The position numbers and the translations under genes were made by a program. A stretch of 64,000 bases of DNA. It comes from Flavivirga eckloniae. Lineage in GTDB: Bacteria > Bacteroidota > Bacteroidia > Flavobacteriales > Flavobacteriaceae. Location: positions 1,138,001 through 1,202,000 of the forward strand of contig NZ_CP025791.1 of the NCBI RefSeq assembly GCF_002886045.1, in the 5' to 3' direction. The notes beneath the pieces are model-generated. The model was not told where the DNA came from. It saw nothing but the letters and a program-made list of their open reading frames with translations, and did no database searches. Positions 16,596-25,051 of the stretch are shown here, in pieces; within the stretch, counting starts at the first letter, position 1, and every line of letters starts with the position of its first letter.

Positions 16596-17168
16596 ATGCA
16601 ACTCGTTTTCGCAACCAACAATCTTAACAAAATAAAAGAAGTACAAGCCTTAATTCCAGAGCATATTAAGCTATTAAGCTTAAATGACATTGGATGCCTA
16701 GAAGATATTCCCGAAACCCAAGATACCATTGAAGGCAATAGTATTCAAAAGGCAACTTACGTAAAGAAACATTACGGCTATGATTGTTTTGCCGACGATA
16801 CCGGACTGGAAGTAGATGCTTTAAACGGTGCTCCGGGCGTGTACTCTGCTCGTTATGCAGGCGAACAACGCGATGCTAATGACAATATGGATAAATTACT
16901 AACTGAACTAAATGCTAAAACCAACCGAAACGCACAATTTAAAACCGTAATCACACTTCAACTTAATAACAAACAACATACCTTTACTGGTATTTGTGAA
17001 GGAGAAATAACCAGCTCCAAAAGTGGCGAGCAGGGTTTTGGTTACGATCCTATTTTTAAGCCAAAAGGACACCAAGAAACGTTTGCAGAAATGGATTTAA
17101 AGCTAAAAAACAGTATCGGACACCGTGGTAAAGCCATTCTTCAATTAGTAAATTTTTTAAATGCTTAA
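16596..17168 (+). CDS. rdgB: Non-canonical purine NTP diphosphatase (RdgB/HAM1)
   Basis: 190-residue XTP/dITP pyrophosphatase that hydrolyses ITP, dITP and XTP to the monophosphates and keeps deaminated purines out of nucleic acids. Motifs: LVFATNNLNKIKEVQAL at the N-terminus, DCFADDTGLEVDALNGAPGVYSARYAGE with the catalytic acid residues, SGEQGFGYDPIFKPKG, and the terminal GHRGKAILQL. Length and motif order are standard. It is followed 71 bp later by the relA/spoT-type gene on the same strand. Confidence 0.96.
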   Translation: MQLVFATNNLNKIKEVQALIPEHIKLLSLNDIGCLEDIPETQDTIEGNSIQKATYVKKHYGYDCFADDTGLEVDALNGAPGVYSARYAGEQRDANDNMDKLLTELNAKTNRNAQFKTVITLQLNNKQHTFTGICEGEITSSKSGEQGFGYDPIFKPKGHQETFAEMDLKLKNSIGHRGKAILQLVNFLNA

Positions 17169-17239
17169 TCTTAATAAAAGAGGGATAAAAAACCAAATTT
17201 CATGTTGGTGATTAATATTCTTTATGTTACTTTTAATTT

Positions 17240-19459
17240 ATGACAGAGGAAGATATAGAAAAAGAGAATGCAGCAATTACTAAAGCCTACAAAGAATTAT
17301 TAAAAGTTAGTTACACGACATTATCTGATGATGATAAAAAACTAATTCGTAAAGCTTTTGATGTTGCCATAGACGGTCATAAGGATCAACGTAGAAAGTC
17401 TGGTGAAGCTTATATTTTTCACCCTTTAGCTGTAGCTAAAATAGTGGCCCAGGAAATTGGGCTGGATGCCACATCTATTGCAGCTGCCCTACTCCACGAT
17501 GTTGTTGAAGATAGTCCGGATTATACAGTAAAAGATATTGAGAAACTTTTTGGAAAAACTATAGCCACTATAGTAGATGGACTCACAAAAATATCCTCAC
17601 TAAGTAAGGAAAAAGACATGAATGTGTCTTTGCAAGCAGAAAACTTTCGTAAAATGCTGCTTACCCTTAATGACGATGTTCGAGTTATTATAATAAAAAT
17701 TGCAGACAGACTCCATAATATGCAAACCATGGAGTCTATGCGTCCCGATAAACAAGAAAAAATAGCTTCGGAAACCTTATATATTTATGCGCCCTTAGCA
17801 CACAGAATCGGTTTGTACAATATAAAGACCGAACTGGAGGATCTTGGTTTAAAATATACAGAACCGGATGTTTATAATGATCTTTTCGATAAAATAAAAG
17901 AAAGCAAGGAAGAGCAAGATACATATATTGAAGAATTTAGTGAAGTTATAAAAACCTCATTAAATAAAGAAAATTTTGAATATACTATAAAAGGACGCCC
18001 AAAGTCTATTTTTTCCATTCGAAAAAAAATGCTTAAACAAGGCGTGTCCTTTGACGAAGTTTACGATAAATTCGCAATACGGATTATTTATAAAAGCGAC
18101 GAGGTTAATGAAAAGTTTTTCGCATGGAAAATATACTCTGTAGTAACAGACCATTTTCGTCCCAACCCCATACGTCTCCGCGATTGGATTTCTTCACCTA
18201 AATCTACAGGCTACGAGGCTTTGCATATTACCGTTATGGGGCCAAAAGGTCGTTGGGTTGAAGTTCAAATACGTAGCGAGCGCATGAATGAAATTGCAGA
18301 AAAAGGCTATGCCGCTCATTACAAATACAAACAAGGAAGCGAAAAAGAAGACAATTTAGAAAGCTGGATTAATAAACTACAGGAAGCCTTAGAAAACCCA
18401 GATATCAATGCTGTAGATTTTGTTGAGCAATTTAAACTCAACCTCTATTCGCAAGAAATATTTGTGTTTACGCCCACAGGAGAATTAAAATCCTTACCTA
18501 AAGGTGCCACATCCTTAGACTTTGCTTTTAACATTCATACCGAAGTTGGTATGAGAACCAGAGGTGCTAAGGTTAATGGTAAATTGGTACCGTTGAGCCA
18601 TGAACTACAAAGTGGCGACCAAGTAGATATCTTAACCTCAGAGAGTGCCAAGCCTAATGCAAACTGGTTAGACTATGCTACCACGGCCAGAGCTAGAAGT
18701 AAAATTAAATCTGCTTTAAGAGAAGATAAAAAACGTATTGGCGAAGATGGTAAAGAAATTCTTAGAAGAAAACTAAAACAACTAAAAATTACGCTGAATG
18801 AAGCTTCTACAAACGAACTAGTTAATTATTTTAAGCTTAGAACGAGCCTCGATCTGTTTTATAGAGTCGGCATTGGTACTATCGACAATACCATGCTTAA
18901 AAACTATGCAACGTCCAGAAGTAACGTTTTAATGAGTTTTATTAAAAATAAAATTTCAAGAAAAACAGTTATTAATAAGGAAGAGTTAGAAAAAGAAGAA
19001 GTTACAGCCAAATACGATTCTTTAGTTTTTGGTAAAGAGGAAGAAAAACTAGACTATAAAATATCGAATTGCTGTAACCCGATTCCGGGCGACGACGTTT
19101 TTGGTTTTCTAACTGTTAACGAAGGAATTAAGGTACATAAAAAAAATTGTCCCAATGCACTTAGTTTGCAATCTAATTATGCTTATAGAATTATGTTGGC
19201 CAAGTGGGTCGACTCTTCCCAACAAGAATTTTTAGCCCAAATTAGAATTACAGGAATAGATCATATTGGACTGGTAAGCGACATTACATCTATTGTTTCA
19301 GACAACATGCATGTTAATATGAAAAGCCTAAGTTTTGAAAGTGAAGATGGGTTATTTTCCGGAAAAATCAGTGTAATTGTTAAAAATAACACGATAATTA
19401 AAAAACTTTTGGAAAAACTTAAAAAAATTAATGGTATAGATAAGGTTACCAGAGTGTAA
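17240..19459 (+). CDS. relA: Bifunctional (p)ppGpp synthetase/hydrolase (Rel/SpoT)
   Basis: 739-residue long RSH enzyme making and degrading the alarmone (p)ppGpp. The HD hydrolase domain covers about 45-190 with an intact HD box (AALLHDVVEDSPDYT) and KIADRLHNMQTM. The synthetase domain covers about 240-370 (KFAIRIIY, RLRDWISSPKSTGYEALHITV, WVEVQIRSERM). The basic RLRD resembles the RxKD of bifunctional enzymes rather than the acidic version of RelA. TGS (about 408-470, IFVFTPTGELKSLPKGATSLDFAF), a zinc-finger-like region (NCCNPIPGDDVFGFLT) and a C-terminal ACT domain (about 665-737) follow. Both active sites look intact. fur lies 26 bp downstream, but with its own promoter box. Confidence 0.96.
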   Translation: MTEEDIEKENAAITKAYKELLKVSYTTLSDDDKKLIRKAFDVAIDGHKDQRRKSGEAYIFHPLAVAKIVAQEIGLDATSIAAALLHDVVEDSPDYTVKDIEKLFGKTIATIVDGLTKISSLSKEKDMNVSLQAENFRKMLLTLNDDVRVIIIKIADRLHNMQTMESMRPDKQEKIASETLYIYAPLAHRIGLYNIKTELEDLGLKYTEPDVYNDLFDKIKESKEEQDTYIEEFSEVIKTSLNKENFEYTIKGRPKSIFSIRKKMLKQGVSFDEVYDKFAIRIIYKSDEVNEKFFAWKIYSVVTDHFRPNPIRLRDWISSPKSTGYEALHITVMGPKGRWVEVQIRSERMNEIAEKGYAAHYKYKQGSEKEDNLESWINKLQEALENPDINAVDFVEQFKLNLYSQEIFVFTPTGELKSLPKGATSLDFAFNIHTEVGMRTRGAKVNGKLVPLSHELQSGDQVDILTSESAKPNANWLDYATTARARSKIKSALREDKKRIGEDGKEILRRKLKQLKITLNEASTNELVNYFKLRTSLDLFYRVGIGTIDNTMLKNYATSRSNVLMSFIKNKISRKTVINKEELEKEEVTAKYDSLVFGKEEEKLDYKISNCCNPIPGDDVFGFLTVNEGIKVHKKNCPNALSLQSNYAYRIMLAKWVDSSQQEFLAQIRITGIDHIGLVSDITSIVSDNMHVNMKSLSFESEDGLFSGKISVIVKNNTIIKKLLEKLKKINGIDKVTRV

Positions 19460-19467
19460 AAAAAGTG

Positions 19468-19475
19468 TAAATTTG
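19468..19475 (+). promoter_or_regulatory. Bacteroidota -7 promoter box upstream of fur
   Basis: TAAATTTG, an exact TAnnTTTG match in the short gap after relA, ending 10 bp before the fur ATG. It suggests fur can be transcribed independently with a very short leader. Confidence 0.5.
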
Positions 19476-19485
19476 CGATGGAATT

Positions 19486-19938
19486 ATGAATGCAAAGGCA
19501 GATACAAAAAATCAAGACATAGTTAAAAGCGTATTTACCAGCTTTTTAGAAGGCAACGGGCACCGCAAAACCCCCGAAAGATACGCTATACTGCAAGAAA
19601 TTTATAACAGTACGGAACACTTCGATATAGAATCGCTATATCTTACTATGAAAAACAAAAAGTATCGTGTGTCTCGTGCTACACTTTATAATACCATAGA
19701 ATTGCTTCTGGAATGTGGTTTGGTAAGAAAACATCAGTTCGGACAAAACCAAGCCCATTACGAAAAATCGTATTTCGACAGACAGCACGATCATGTGATA
19801 CTTACAGACACTGGGGAAGTTATAGAATTTTGTGATCCCAGAATACAATCCATAAAAAAAACTATCGAAGAAATTTTCGATATCGAAATCAATAACCATT
19901 CACTCTATTTTTACGGAAATAGAAAAACAACTAAATAA
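19486..19938 (+). CDS. Fur family transcriptional regulator
   Basis: 150-residue metal- or peroxide-responsive repressor. The winged-helix DNA-binding domain covers about 15-90 ([41 protein letters not shown]) and the C-terminal dimerisation/metal domain about 95-150 ([41 protein letters not shown]). The regulatory metal ligands HYE and HDH are present. The usual first CxxC pair of the structural zinc site is missing (ILTDTG where Fur/PerR have xCxxCG), so it probably lacks structural zinc. Whether it senses iron, zinc or peroxide cannot be told. purA follows 12 bp downstream. Confidence 0.92.
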   Translation: MNAKADTKNQDIVKSVFTSFLEGNGHRKTPERYAILQEIYNSTEHFDIESLYLTMKNKKYRVSRATLYNTIELLLECGLVRKHQFGQNQAHYEKSYFDRQHDHVILTDTGEVIEFCDPRIQSIKKTIEEIFDIEINNHSLYFYGNRKTTK

Positions 19939-19950
19939 TTAATTTTTACG

Positions 19951-21237
19951 ATGGCAGTAGATTTACTACTAGGACTACAATGGGGAGACGAAGGCAAAGG
20001 AAAAATTGTTGATGTACTTACCTCTAACTACAATATTATTGCTCGTTTTCAAGGAGGTCCAAATGCAGGACATACTTTAGTGTTTAACGGAAGAAAACAT
20101 GTTTTACACACCATTCCTTCAGGAATATTTCATGACGATGCAACTAATTTAGTCGGTAATGGCGTAGTTATAGACCCAGTTATTTTTAAAGGAGAGCTGG
20201 ATAAGTTAGAAGAACAACATGTAGATTACAGAAAATCCTTGGTAATTTCTCGTAAAGCCCACATCATTTTACCTACGCACCGCTTATTAGATGCGGCAAG
20301 CGAAGCTTCTAAAGGAAAAGCTAAAATAGGTTCAACCCTAAAAGGCATTGGTCCAACTTACATGGACAAAACCGGCAGAAATGGTATTCGTGTAGGTGAT
20401 TTAGAACTAAGTGACTGGAAAAAACGTTATAGAGCTTTGGCTGATAAGCACGAATCTATGATCGCTTATTACGATGTAGATATAGAATACGATTTAGCAG
20501 AACTTGAAGTAGAGTTTTTTAAAGCCGTTGAAACTTTAAAATCTTTAAAATTCATAGATTCTGAAGAATACATTTATCAGGCTCAAAAATCAGGACAAAC
20601 TATTCTTGCCGAAGGTGCGCAAGGCTCGTTATTAGATATTGATTTTGGAACTTATCCGTTTGTAACATCAAGTAATACAACAGCTGCAGGAGCTTGTACC
20701 GGATTAGGTGTATCACCAAACCAAATTGGTGAAGTATTCGGTATATTTAAAGCTTACACAACCCGTGTAGGTTCTGGACCTTTCCCAACAGAGCTTTTTG
20801 ATGAAGATGGTAAAACTATGGCACGTGTCGGTAATGAATTTGGTGCTACCACAGGACGTCCAAGACGTTGTGGCTGGTTAGATTTAGTTGCCTTAAAATA
20901 TGCATGTCAGGTTAATGGTGTTACCCAATTAATGATGATGAAAGGCGATGTACTTTCTGGTTTTAAAACCTTAAAAGTATGTACCGCTTATAAATATAAA
21001 GGTGAAACCATTAAACATTTCCCTTATAATATTGAACCGGAAAATGTAGAGCCTATTTACACAGAAGTGAATGGTTGGGAAGAAGATTTAACTACGATGT
21101 CTGAAACCTCTCAATTACCACAAGCCTTAAACGAGTATATCGACTTTTTAGAAAAAGAATTGGAAATTCCTATTACTATTGTTTCTGTAGGACCAGATAG
21201 AAAACAGACTATTTTTAGGGAGCAGTTGGTTTCTTAA
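19951..21237 (+). CDS. purA: Adenylosuccinate synthase
   Basis: 428-residue enzyme joining IMP and aspartate with GTP to adenylosuccinate, the first committed step to AMP. Motifs: LLGLQWGDEGKGKIVDVL (GTP/catalytic loop), ARFQGGPNAGHTLV, STLKGIGPTYMDKTGRNGIRVGD, LAEGAQGSLLDIDFGTYPFVTSSN, GEVFGIFKAYTTRVGSGPFPTE, and GATTGRPRRCGWLDL. Length is normal. It follows fur with a 12-bp gap and ends at a strong terminator. guaB, the competing IMP enzyme, is elsewhere in this window (57707). Confidence 0.98.
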   Translation: MAVDLLLGLQWGDEGKGKIVDVLTSNYNIIARFQGGPNAGHTLVFNGRKHVLHTIPSGIFHDDATNLVGNGVVIDPVIFKGELDKLEEQHVDYRKSLVISRKAHIILPTHRLLDAASEASKGKAKIGSTLKGIGPTYMDKTGRNGIRVGDLELSDWKKRYRALADKHESMIAYYDVDIEYDLAELEVEFFKAVETLKSLKFIDSEEYIYQAQKSGQTILAEGAQGSLLDIDFGTYPFVTSSNTTAAGACTGLGVSPNQIGEVFGIFKAYTTRVGSGPFPTELFDEDGKTMARVGNEFGATTGRPRRCGWLDLVALKYACQVNGVTQLMMMKGDVLSGFKTLKVCTAYKYKGETIKHFPYNIEPENVEPIYTEVNGWEEDLTTMSETSQLPQALNEYIDFLEKELEIPITIVSVGPDRKQTIFREQLVS

Positions 21238-21258
21238 AAATTATAATATTTTTTATAA

Positions 21259-21295
21259 AAAAAGCCTTGTAAATTCATTATTTACAAGGCTTTTT
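21259..21295 (+). terminator. Rho-independent terminator after purA
   Basis: A perfect 15-bp stem (AAAAAGCCTTGTAAA with its complement) and a 7-nt loop end in TTTTT. It starts 21 bp after purA. The A-tract also makes it able to work toward the convergent DUF285 gene. Confidence 0.9.
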
Positions 21296-21375
21296 AGATG
21301 GTTTAGCAAAGAACTATAAAAGCGACTACTCTATTTTATTTAAGGTATAGAACTACCATCAACAATTCTTGTAGC

Positions 21376-23238
21376 TTATTCCGGCAATCCGTTTACAACC
21401 CATCCATCACTTATTAGTGCTTTCATCGCTGTCAATGCCTCTTTTGAAGCAGGCATAACATCTGCATCCAATACAACATTTTTTTGATGTGGTTGATTCG
21501 CAAAATTGATTAACGCCTGCTCATAATTTTCAACAGAAAATGAAACAGCTCCGGTAAACATCTCTTTCATATTTGTTACATTTCCAATGTTCCAATTGCT
21601 AACATCAGGCTCAGCCAATGTGGCTCCTTTAAACATTTTCCACATATCTGTTACGTTCGAAACATCCCATTTACTCACATCTGGATCGGCAGATACAGCG
21701 TCTTCAAACATAAATCTCATAGTTGTTACGTTCGAAGTATTCCAGTTACTTACATCTGGGTTCGCTAAAGTTGTGTTTTCAAACATAGACTGAAAACTTG
21801 TAACATTTGAAACATCCCAATTACTAACATCCGGATCTGCTAAGGGTGTATTAGCAAACATATAATACGCTCGTGTAACATTTGAAACATTCCAATTGCT
21901 TACATCGGGGTTTGCAGATAGTGCCCCATCAAACATACGTCCCATTGTTGTTACTTTAGAAACATTCCAGTTACTCACATCAGGATTAGCTAATTGAGAA
22001 TCATTAAACATATTGGCCATAACGGTTACGTTTGAAACATCCCAGTTACTTACATCAGGATTAGCCAACACAGTCTCTTCGAACATAAACCTCATATTGG
22101 TTACCTTAGAGACATCCCATTTACTAACATCGGGGTTAGCCGCTTTTGCTCCACTAAACAAAAAAGACATATCTGTTACATTAGAAACATCCCAACTACT
22201 AACATTGGGATTCGCAGATTCTGTATCTGAAAATACAGAAATCATTTCAGTTAAATGTGAGACATTCCAGTTACTAACATCTGGATTAGCAGATAAAGCT
22301 TTATCGAACATTCCATTTATACTTTCTACTTTTGAAATATCCCATTTACTAACATCTGGGTTCAATAGTTGTGTTTCCGAAAACATAGCTGTCATGTCTG
22401 TTACATTTGAAACATCCCAGTTACTAACATCGGTTTTACCTAATGTTGCTCCGTAAAACATATAAGCCATGTTTGTTATGGTTGAAACATCCCAATTACT
22501 TGTATTCAATGCTTCAGCATGAGCCCTATAAAACATTCCGCCCAGACTTGTAGTTTTACTCAAATTAGGAGCATCGGTTGCCCGGACAATAAGGTTGGTA
22601 CAATAATAATACGACTGATCCATAGATTCCCATTCTCCAGTTCCCCATTGATCTATAGAGATAATTTTATCTCGATTCTCTGGCTCCGAAACGGAAAAAA
22701 GAATATAGGGAAAGCGTCCGCTAATTCGAATGGTATGCTCTCCATAAGACTTAAACTTGTGCGTTACATCACCAGTGATTCCGATTTCATCAACAATGCC
22801 ATCATTATCCCAGTCAATATTATAATCATATTTATAAAAAGGCCATGTAGGTATAGTTATTTCCTCTCCTATCCAGGTAGTAATAAACTCTGTTCCTGGG
22901 GCAGGTTGGTTTTCTACGGCTAGAATCCATTTAAGAGTTTTTCCTTCCGGTGTTTCTGCTTTAATGGTAACTTCTCCTAAAGCAACACCTTTAACAAGCC
23001 CTGTGTCATCTACCGTTGCGACTGAAGCGTCATCACTGCTCCAAATAATATTTTTATTTCCATACGGCATATCGGCTAGTTTCAATTGTCTTGTTAATCC
23101 TTTTAAAACAATTTTAGTTTCTATCTCTTTTTCTACCGTTTCTTTTTTTAAGGCAGCCTCGTCGGGCTGCTCTTCTTTTGAGCATGATACCATAACTAAT
23201 ACCGTACATAGCATTGCAATTTTAAATAGTTTAATCAT
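21376..23238 (-). CDS. BspA-like DUF285 repeat surface lipoprotein (13 repeats)
   Basis: 620-residue lipoprotein. The signal peptide ends in the lipobox VSC near residue 19, then SKEEQPDEA, an acid-rich sequence resembling the surface-export signal of Bacteroidota lipoproteins. About 36-110 is a bacterial Ig-like (Big_2) domain (IIWSSDDASVATVDDTGLVKGVALGEVTI). A PKD-like segment (about 115-180, YDYNIDWDNDGIVDEIGITGDVTHKF) follows. Residues about 243-561 are 13 copies of a 25-residue DUF285 repeat (consensus NPDVSNWDVSNVTDMxxMF), a BspA-type leucine-rich-repeat-like solenoid. A conserved C-terminal cap ends in DGWVVNG. It is a paralogue of 23553-24770. An adhesive or binding role is likely from the family but not proven. 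Confidence 0.93.
   Translation of the reverse strand: MIKLFKIAMLCTVLVMVSCSKEEQPDEAALKKETVEKEIETKIVLKGLTRQLKLADMPYGNKNIIWSSDDASVATVDDTGLVKGVALGEVTIKAETPEGKTLKWILAVENQPAPGTEFITTWIGEEITIPTWPFYKYDYNIDWDNDGIVDEIGITGDVTHKFKSYGEHTIRISGRFPYILFSVSEPENRDKIISIDQWGTGEWESMDQSYYYCTNLIVRATDAPNLSKTTSLGGMFYRAHAEALNTSNWDVSTITNMAYMFYGATLGKTDVSNWDVSNVTDMTAMFSETQLLNPDVSKWDISKVESINGMFDKALSANPDVSNWNVSHLTEMISVFSDTESANPNVSSWDVSNVTDMSFLFSGAKAANPDVSKWDVSKVTNMRFMFEETVLANPDVSNWDVSNVTVMANMFNDSQLANPDVSNWNVSKVTTMGRMFDGALSANPDVSNWNVSNVTRAYYMFANTPLADPDVSNWDVSNVTSFQSMFENTTLANPDVSNWNTSNVTTMRFMFEDAVSADPDVSKWDVSNVTDMWKMFKGATLAEPDVSNWNIGNVTNMKEMFTGAVSFSVENYEQALINFANQPHQKNVVLDADVMPASKEALTAMKALISDGWVVNGLPE
21555..22530 (-). repeat. 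13 coding tandem repeats of 75 bp (DUF285)
   Basis: A 75-bp periodicity within the lipoprotein gene encodes 25-residue units. The DNA word CATCCCA(A/G)TTACT recurs on the plus strand at each unit. Copies are diverged rather than identical. Confidence 0.9.
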
Positions 23239-23273
23239 AATTTGGGGGTTTTAAGATTTTTAAGTTGAAACTG

Positions 23274-23336
23274 TTATAAACTTAGACAATATAAAACCCC
23301 ACTTAAAATTAATATGGTCAGTGGGGTTGTTTTCAT
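23274..23336 (-). CDS. Putative 20-residue leader peptide upstream of DUF285 gene
   Basis: A short ORF starting MKTTPLTILIL, mostly hydrophobic after a lysine at residue 2, lies 35 bp before the DUF285 lipoprotein start. A related 16-residue ORF (MKTILFTILILL...) holds the same place before the paralogue (24815-24865). Both share the DNA words CATGGTTAA and a 15-bp identical core at the TILIL codons. It may be a translated micro-protein, a leader controlling the gene, or a conserved untranslated element that happens to be open. It overlaps an 8-bp inverted repeat (AACCCCAC / GTGGGGTT, 23295-23328). Confidence 0.35.
   Translation of the reverse strand: MKTTPLTILILSGVLYCLSL
23295..23328 (-). 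promoter_or_regulatory. Hairpin in the DUF285 leader
   Basis: AACCCCAC (minus, 23321-23328) pairs with GTGGGGTT (23295-23302) across 18 nt and is followed by TTATAT on the minus strand. It could act as an attenuator within the leader. It is not conserved in the paralogue's leader. Confidence 0.35.
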
Positions 23337-23410
23337 GGTTAATTAATAAAATGAAATGGTGAATGGCATCCTTAAAAAAGCAGCCTCATAATTACAATTT
23401 ACTTAATTAA

Positions 23411-23444
23411 AAAGCCCCGCAGTTACTAAAAACGACGAGGCTTT
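23411..23444 (-). terminator. Terminator after the 405-residue DUF285 gene
   Basis: On the minus strand AAAGCCTCG pairs with CGGGGCTTT (one G-U pair), with a 16-nt loop and a T-rich tail. It lies about 110 bp after the stop codon at 23553. Confidence 0.65.
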
Positions 23445-23552
23445 CGAGGCTATATAAGGTCTAAAAAGCTGTTACTATTTAATTTATCAGGTTGTGAGCT
23501 ATTAAACTGTAACTAAAAGTAGAACATACTTCTTGGGCCTTTTCACATTATA

Positions 23553-24770
23553 TTATGGCGTATTATTACCATCCTTTATAATCCAACCGTCATTAATTAA
23601 AACTTGTCTTGCAGCTATTGCTTCGGCAGATACAGCCGTCGCTTCTGTTGTAAGTAACATATACCCTCGATGCGGCTGGTAAGCAAAGTTTATTAAAAGT
23701 TTCTCGTAATTTGCATTAGAAAATGCCGGAGCTTCCCTAAACATACCATTCATGTGGTAGAGACTAGTTATTCTCCATTTACTTACATCGGGGTTTGCAG
23801 ATTTCGCTCCGCTAAACATACCGTCCATATCTATAACTTTTGAAACGTCCCAGTTACTTACATCTGGATTAGCCAATACTGTTCCTGCAAACGTATGATC
23901 CATTTTAATCACATTTGAAACATCCCAGTTGCTTACATCTGGATTAGCCGATGTTGCCCAAGCAAACATTAAACTCAGGTCATATGCACTGGAAACATCC
24001 CAATTACGCACATCAGGATCAGCCGATACCGCCGCCATGAACATTTGATCCATGTCTTGCACTTTTGAAACATCCCATTTACTAACATTAGGATTGGCCG
24101 ATTTTGCGTGATAAAACATAGCTTCCATGTCTATAACATTTGAAACATTCCAATTACTTACATTTGGGTTGGCAAATGATGTTTCTCTAAACATATGTGA
24201 CATATTGGTAATATTTGAAACATCCCAATTACTCGCATCAAAACTACCTACGCCTGAATTATAAAACATTGCTCCCAAAGAGGTTGCTTTACTTAAATTT
24301 GGAGCATCGGTTGCCATTATTTTGAGGTTACTGCAAGATGTAAAAGCAAAACTAAAGCTTTCCCAGGCATTAATTCCCCATTGGTCTATTGAGATAATTT
24401 GATCAGCATTTTCCTCACTGGAAAGATTAAAGTTAATTGAAGGAAACAAGCCTGTAATTCGAATAGTATGTTTTCCAGGTGTGTCGAATGTATGAGTTAC
24501 ATCGCCCGTAATTCCGGTTTGGTCTGCAATGCCGTCGTTATCCCAATCAACATTATAACTATAAGTATTAACAGGAGCTGTAGGTATGGTAATCTCTGTA
24601 CCTTCCCAGGTAGTAATAAACTCAGAGCCTTTTGTAATTTTGGCTACTTTTCCTTCTAGAGCTTCGGGTGAAATTGTGTCTGCACTTGGTTCTAAGTTCG
24701 GTTCTTCCTTAGAACAAGAAACTAATATGGCAACTGTAAGTGCCATTGTAATTTTAGATAATTTAATCAT
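23553..24770 (-). CDS. BspA-like DUF285 repeat surface lipoprotein (7 repeats)
   Basis: 405-residue paralogue of the downstream 620-residue protein. The signal peptide ends in the lipobox VSC near residue 19, followed by acidic SKEEPNLEPSAD. It lacks the Big_2 domain. The PKD-like segment (about 50-115: SYNVDWDNDGIADQTGITGDVTHTFDTPGKHTI) and ISIDQWG are nearly the same as in the paralogue. Seven 25-residue DUF285 repeats follow at about 175-345 (NPDVSNWDVSNVIKMDHTF and relatives), then the shared cap ending in LINDGWIIKDG. The gene pair arose by duplication with gain of the Ig-like domain and repeats in one copy, or loss in the other. Probably anchored on the cell surface. Confidence 0.92.
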   Translation of the reverse strand: MIKLSKITMALTVAILVSCSKEEPNLEPSADTISPEALEGKVAKITKGSEFITTWEGTEITIPTAPVNTYSYNVDWDNDGIADQTGITGDVTHTFDTPGKHTIRITGLFPSINFNLSSEENADQIISIDQWGINAWESFSFAFTSCSNLKIMATDAPNLSKATSLGAMFYNSGVGSFDASNWDVSNITNMSHMFRETSFANPNVSNWNVSNVIDMEAMFYHAKSANPNVSKWDVSKVQDMDQMFMAAVSADPDVRNWDVSSAYDLSLMFAWATSANPDVSNWDVSNVIKMDHTFAGTVLANPDVSNWDVSKVIDMDGMFSGAKSANPDVSKWRITSLYHMNGMFREAPAFSNANYEKLLINFAYQPHRGYMLLTTEATAVSAEAIAARQVLINDGWIIKDGNNTP

Positions 24771-24814
24771 AATTTGGGGGGTTAAAAATTTATTTTTATT
24801 TCATATAAACTTAG

Positions 24815-24865
24815 TCAGTTAAAAAAGTACAGTAAAATTAATATGGTAAACAGTATCGTTTTCAT
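24815..24865 (-). CDS. Putative 16-residue leader peptide upstream of DUF285 gene
   Basis: A short hydrophobic ORF starting MKTILFTILILL, 44 bp before the DUF285 lipoprotein start, is the positional and sequence counterpart of 23274-23336. Coding status is unproven. The identical DNA core at the TILIL codons could instead be a conserved regulatory sequence. Confidence 0.35.
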   Translation of the reverse strand: MKTILFTILILLYFFN

Positions 24866-25025
24866 GGTTAACCAATACAAAAAAAGGGTAAGCGATTTCT
24901 ATAACTACACATAAACCATTTTTATTTATTTTAAATTGAATCTTGTTTAAAAAAGGGCATTCAAAAAATATTTTACTCAAATCATAAAAAAATGGTAACA
25001 CATAATTAAACATTATTATAATCGT

Positions 25026-25033
25026 TATTTTTG
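25026..25033 (+). promoter_or_regulatory. Bacteroidota -7 promoter box before the OstA-like gene
   Basis: TATTTTTG, an exact TAnnTTTG match. It overlaps a TTG at 25031 that could be read as a start codon. If it is the promoter, translation must begin downstream, at the TTG at 25052. Confidence 0.55.
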
Positions 25034-25051
25034 CGACAAACTTTTTATATT

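Larger units (their letters stand above)
23239..23552. other. 314-bp gap between the two DUF285 genes
   Basis: It contains a mini-ORF leader (23274-23336) whose sequence is shared with the other DUF285 gene, an inverted repeat inside it, and a terminator for the upstream DUF285 gene (23411-23444). The remainder is AT-rich with nothing recognised. Confidence 0.6.

Noticed and set aside
22013-22456. 147-codon plus-strand ORF opposite the DUF285 repeats
   Set aside because: It is the antisense of the 75-bp repeats; the open frame follows from the repeat periodicity and lacks a start context and recognisable protein.
21555-22530. Regular short repeats that could be mistaken for a CRISPR array
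   Set aside because: The period is 75 bp and is fully coding as 25-residue DUF285 units; there are no identical repeats with unique spacers.
24819-25013. 64-codon minus-strand ORF upstream of the DUF285 gene
   Set aside because: Different frame from the conserved mini-ORF, not present before the paralogue, no domain or promoter seen.
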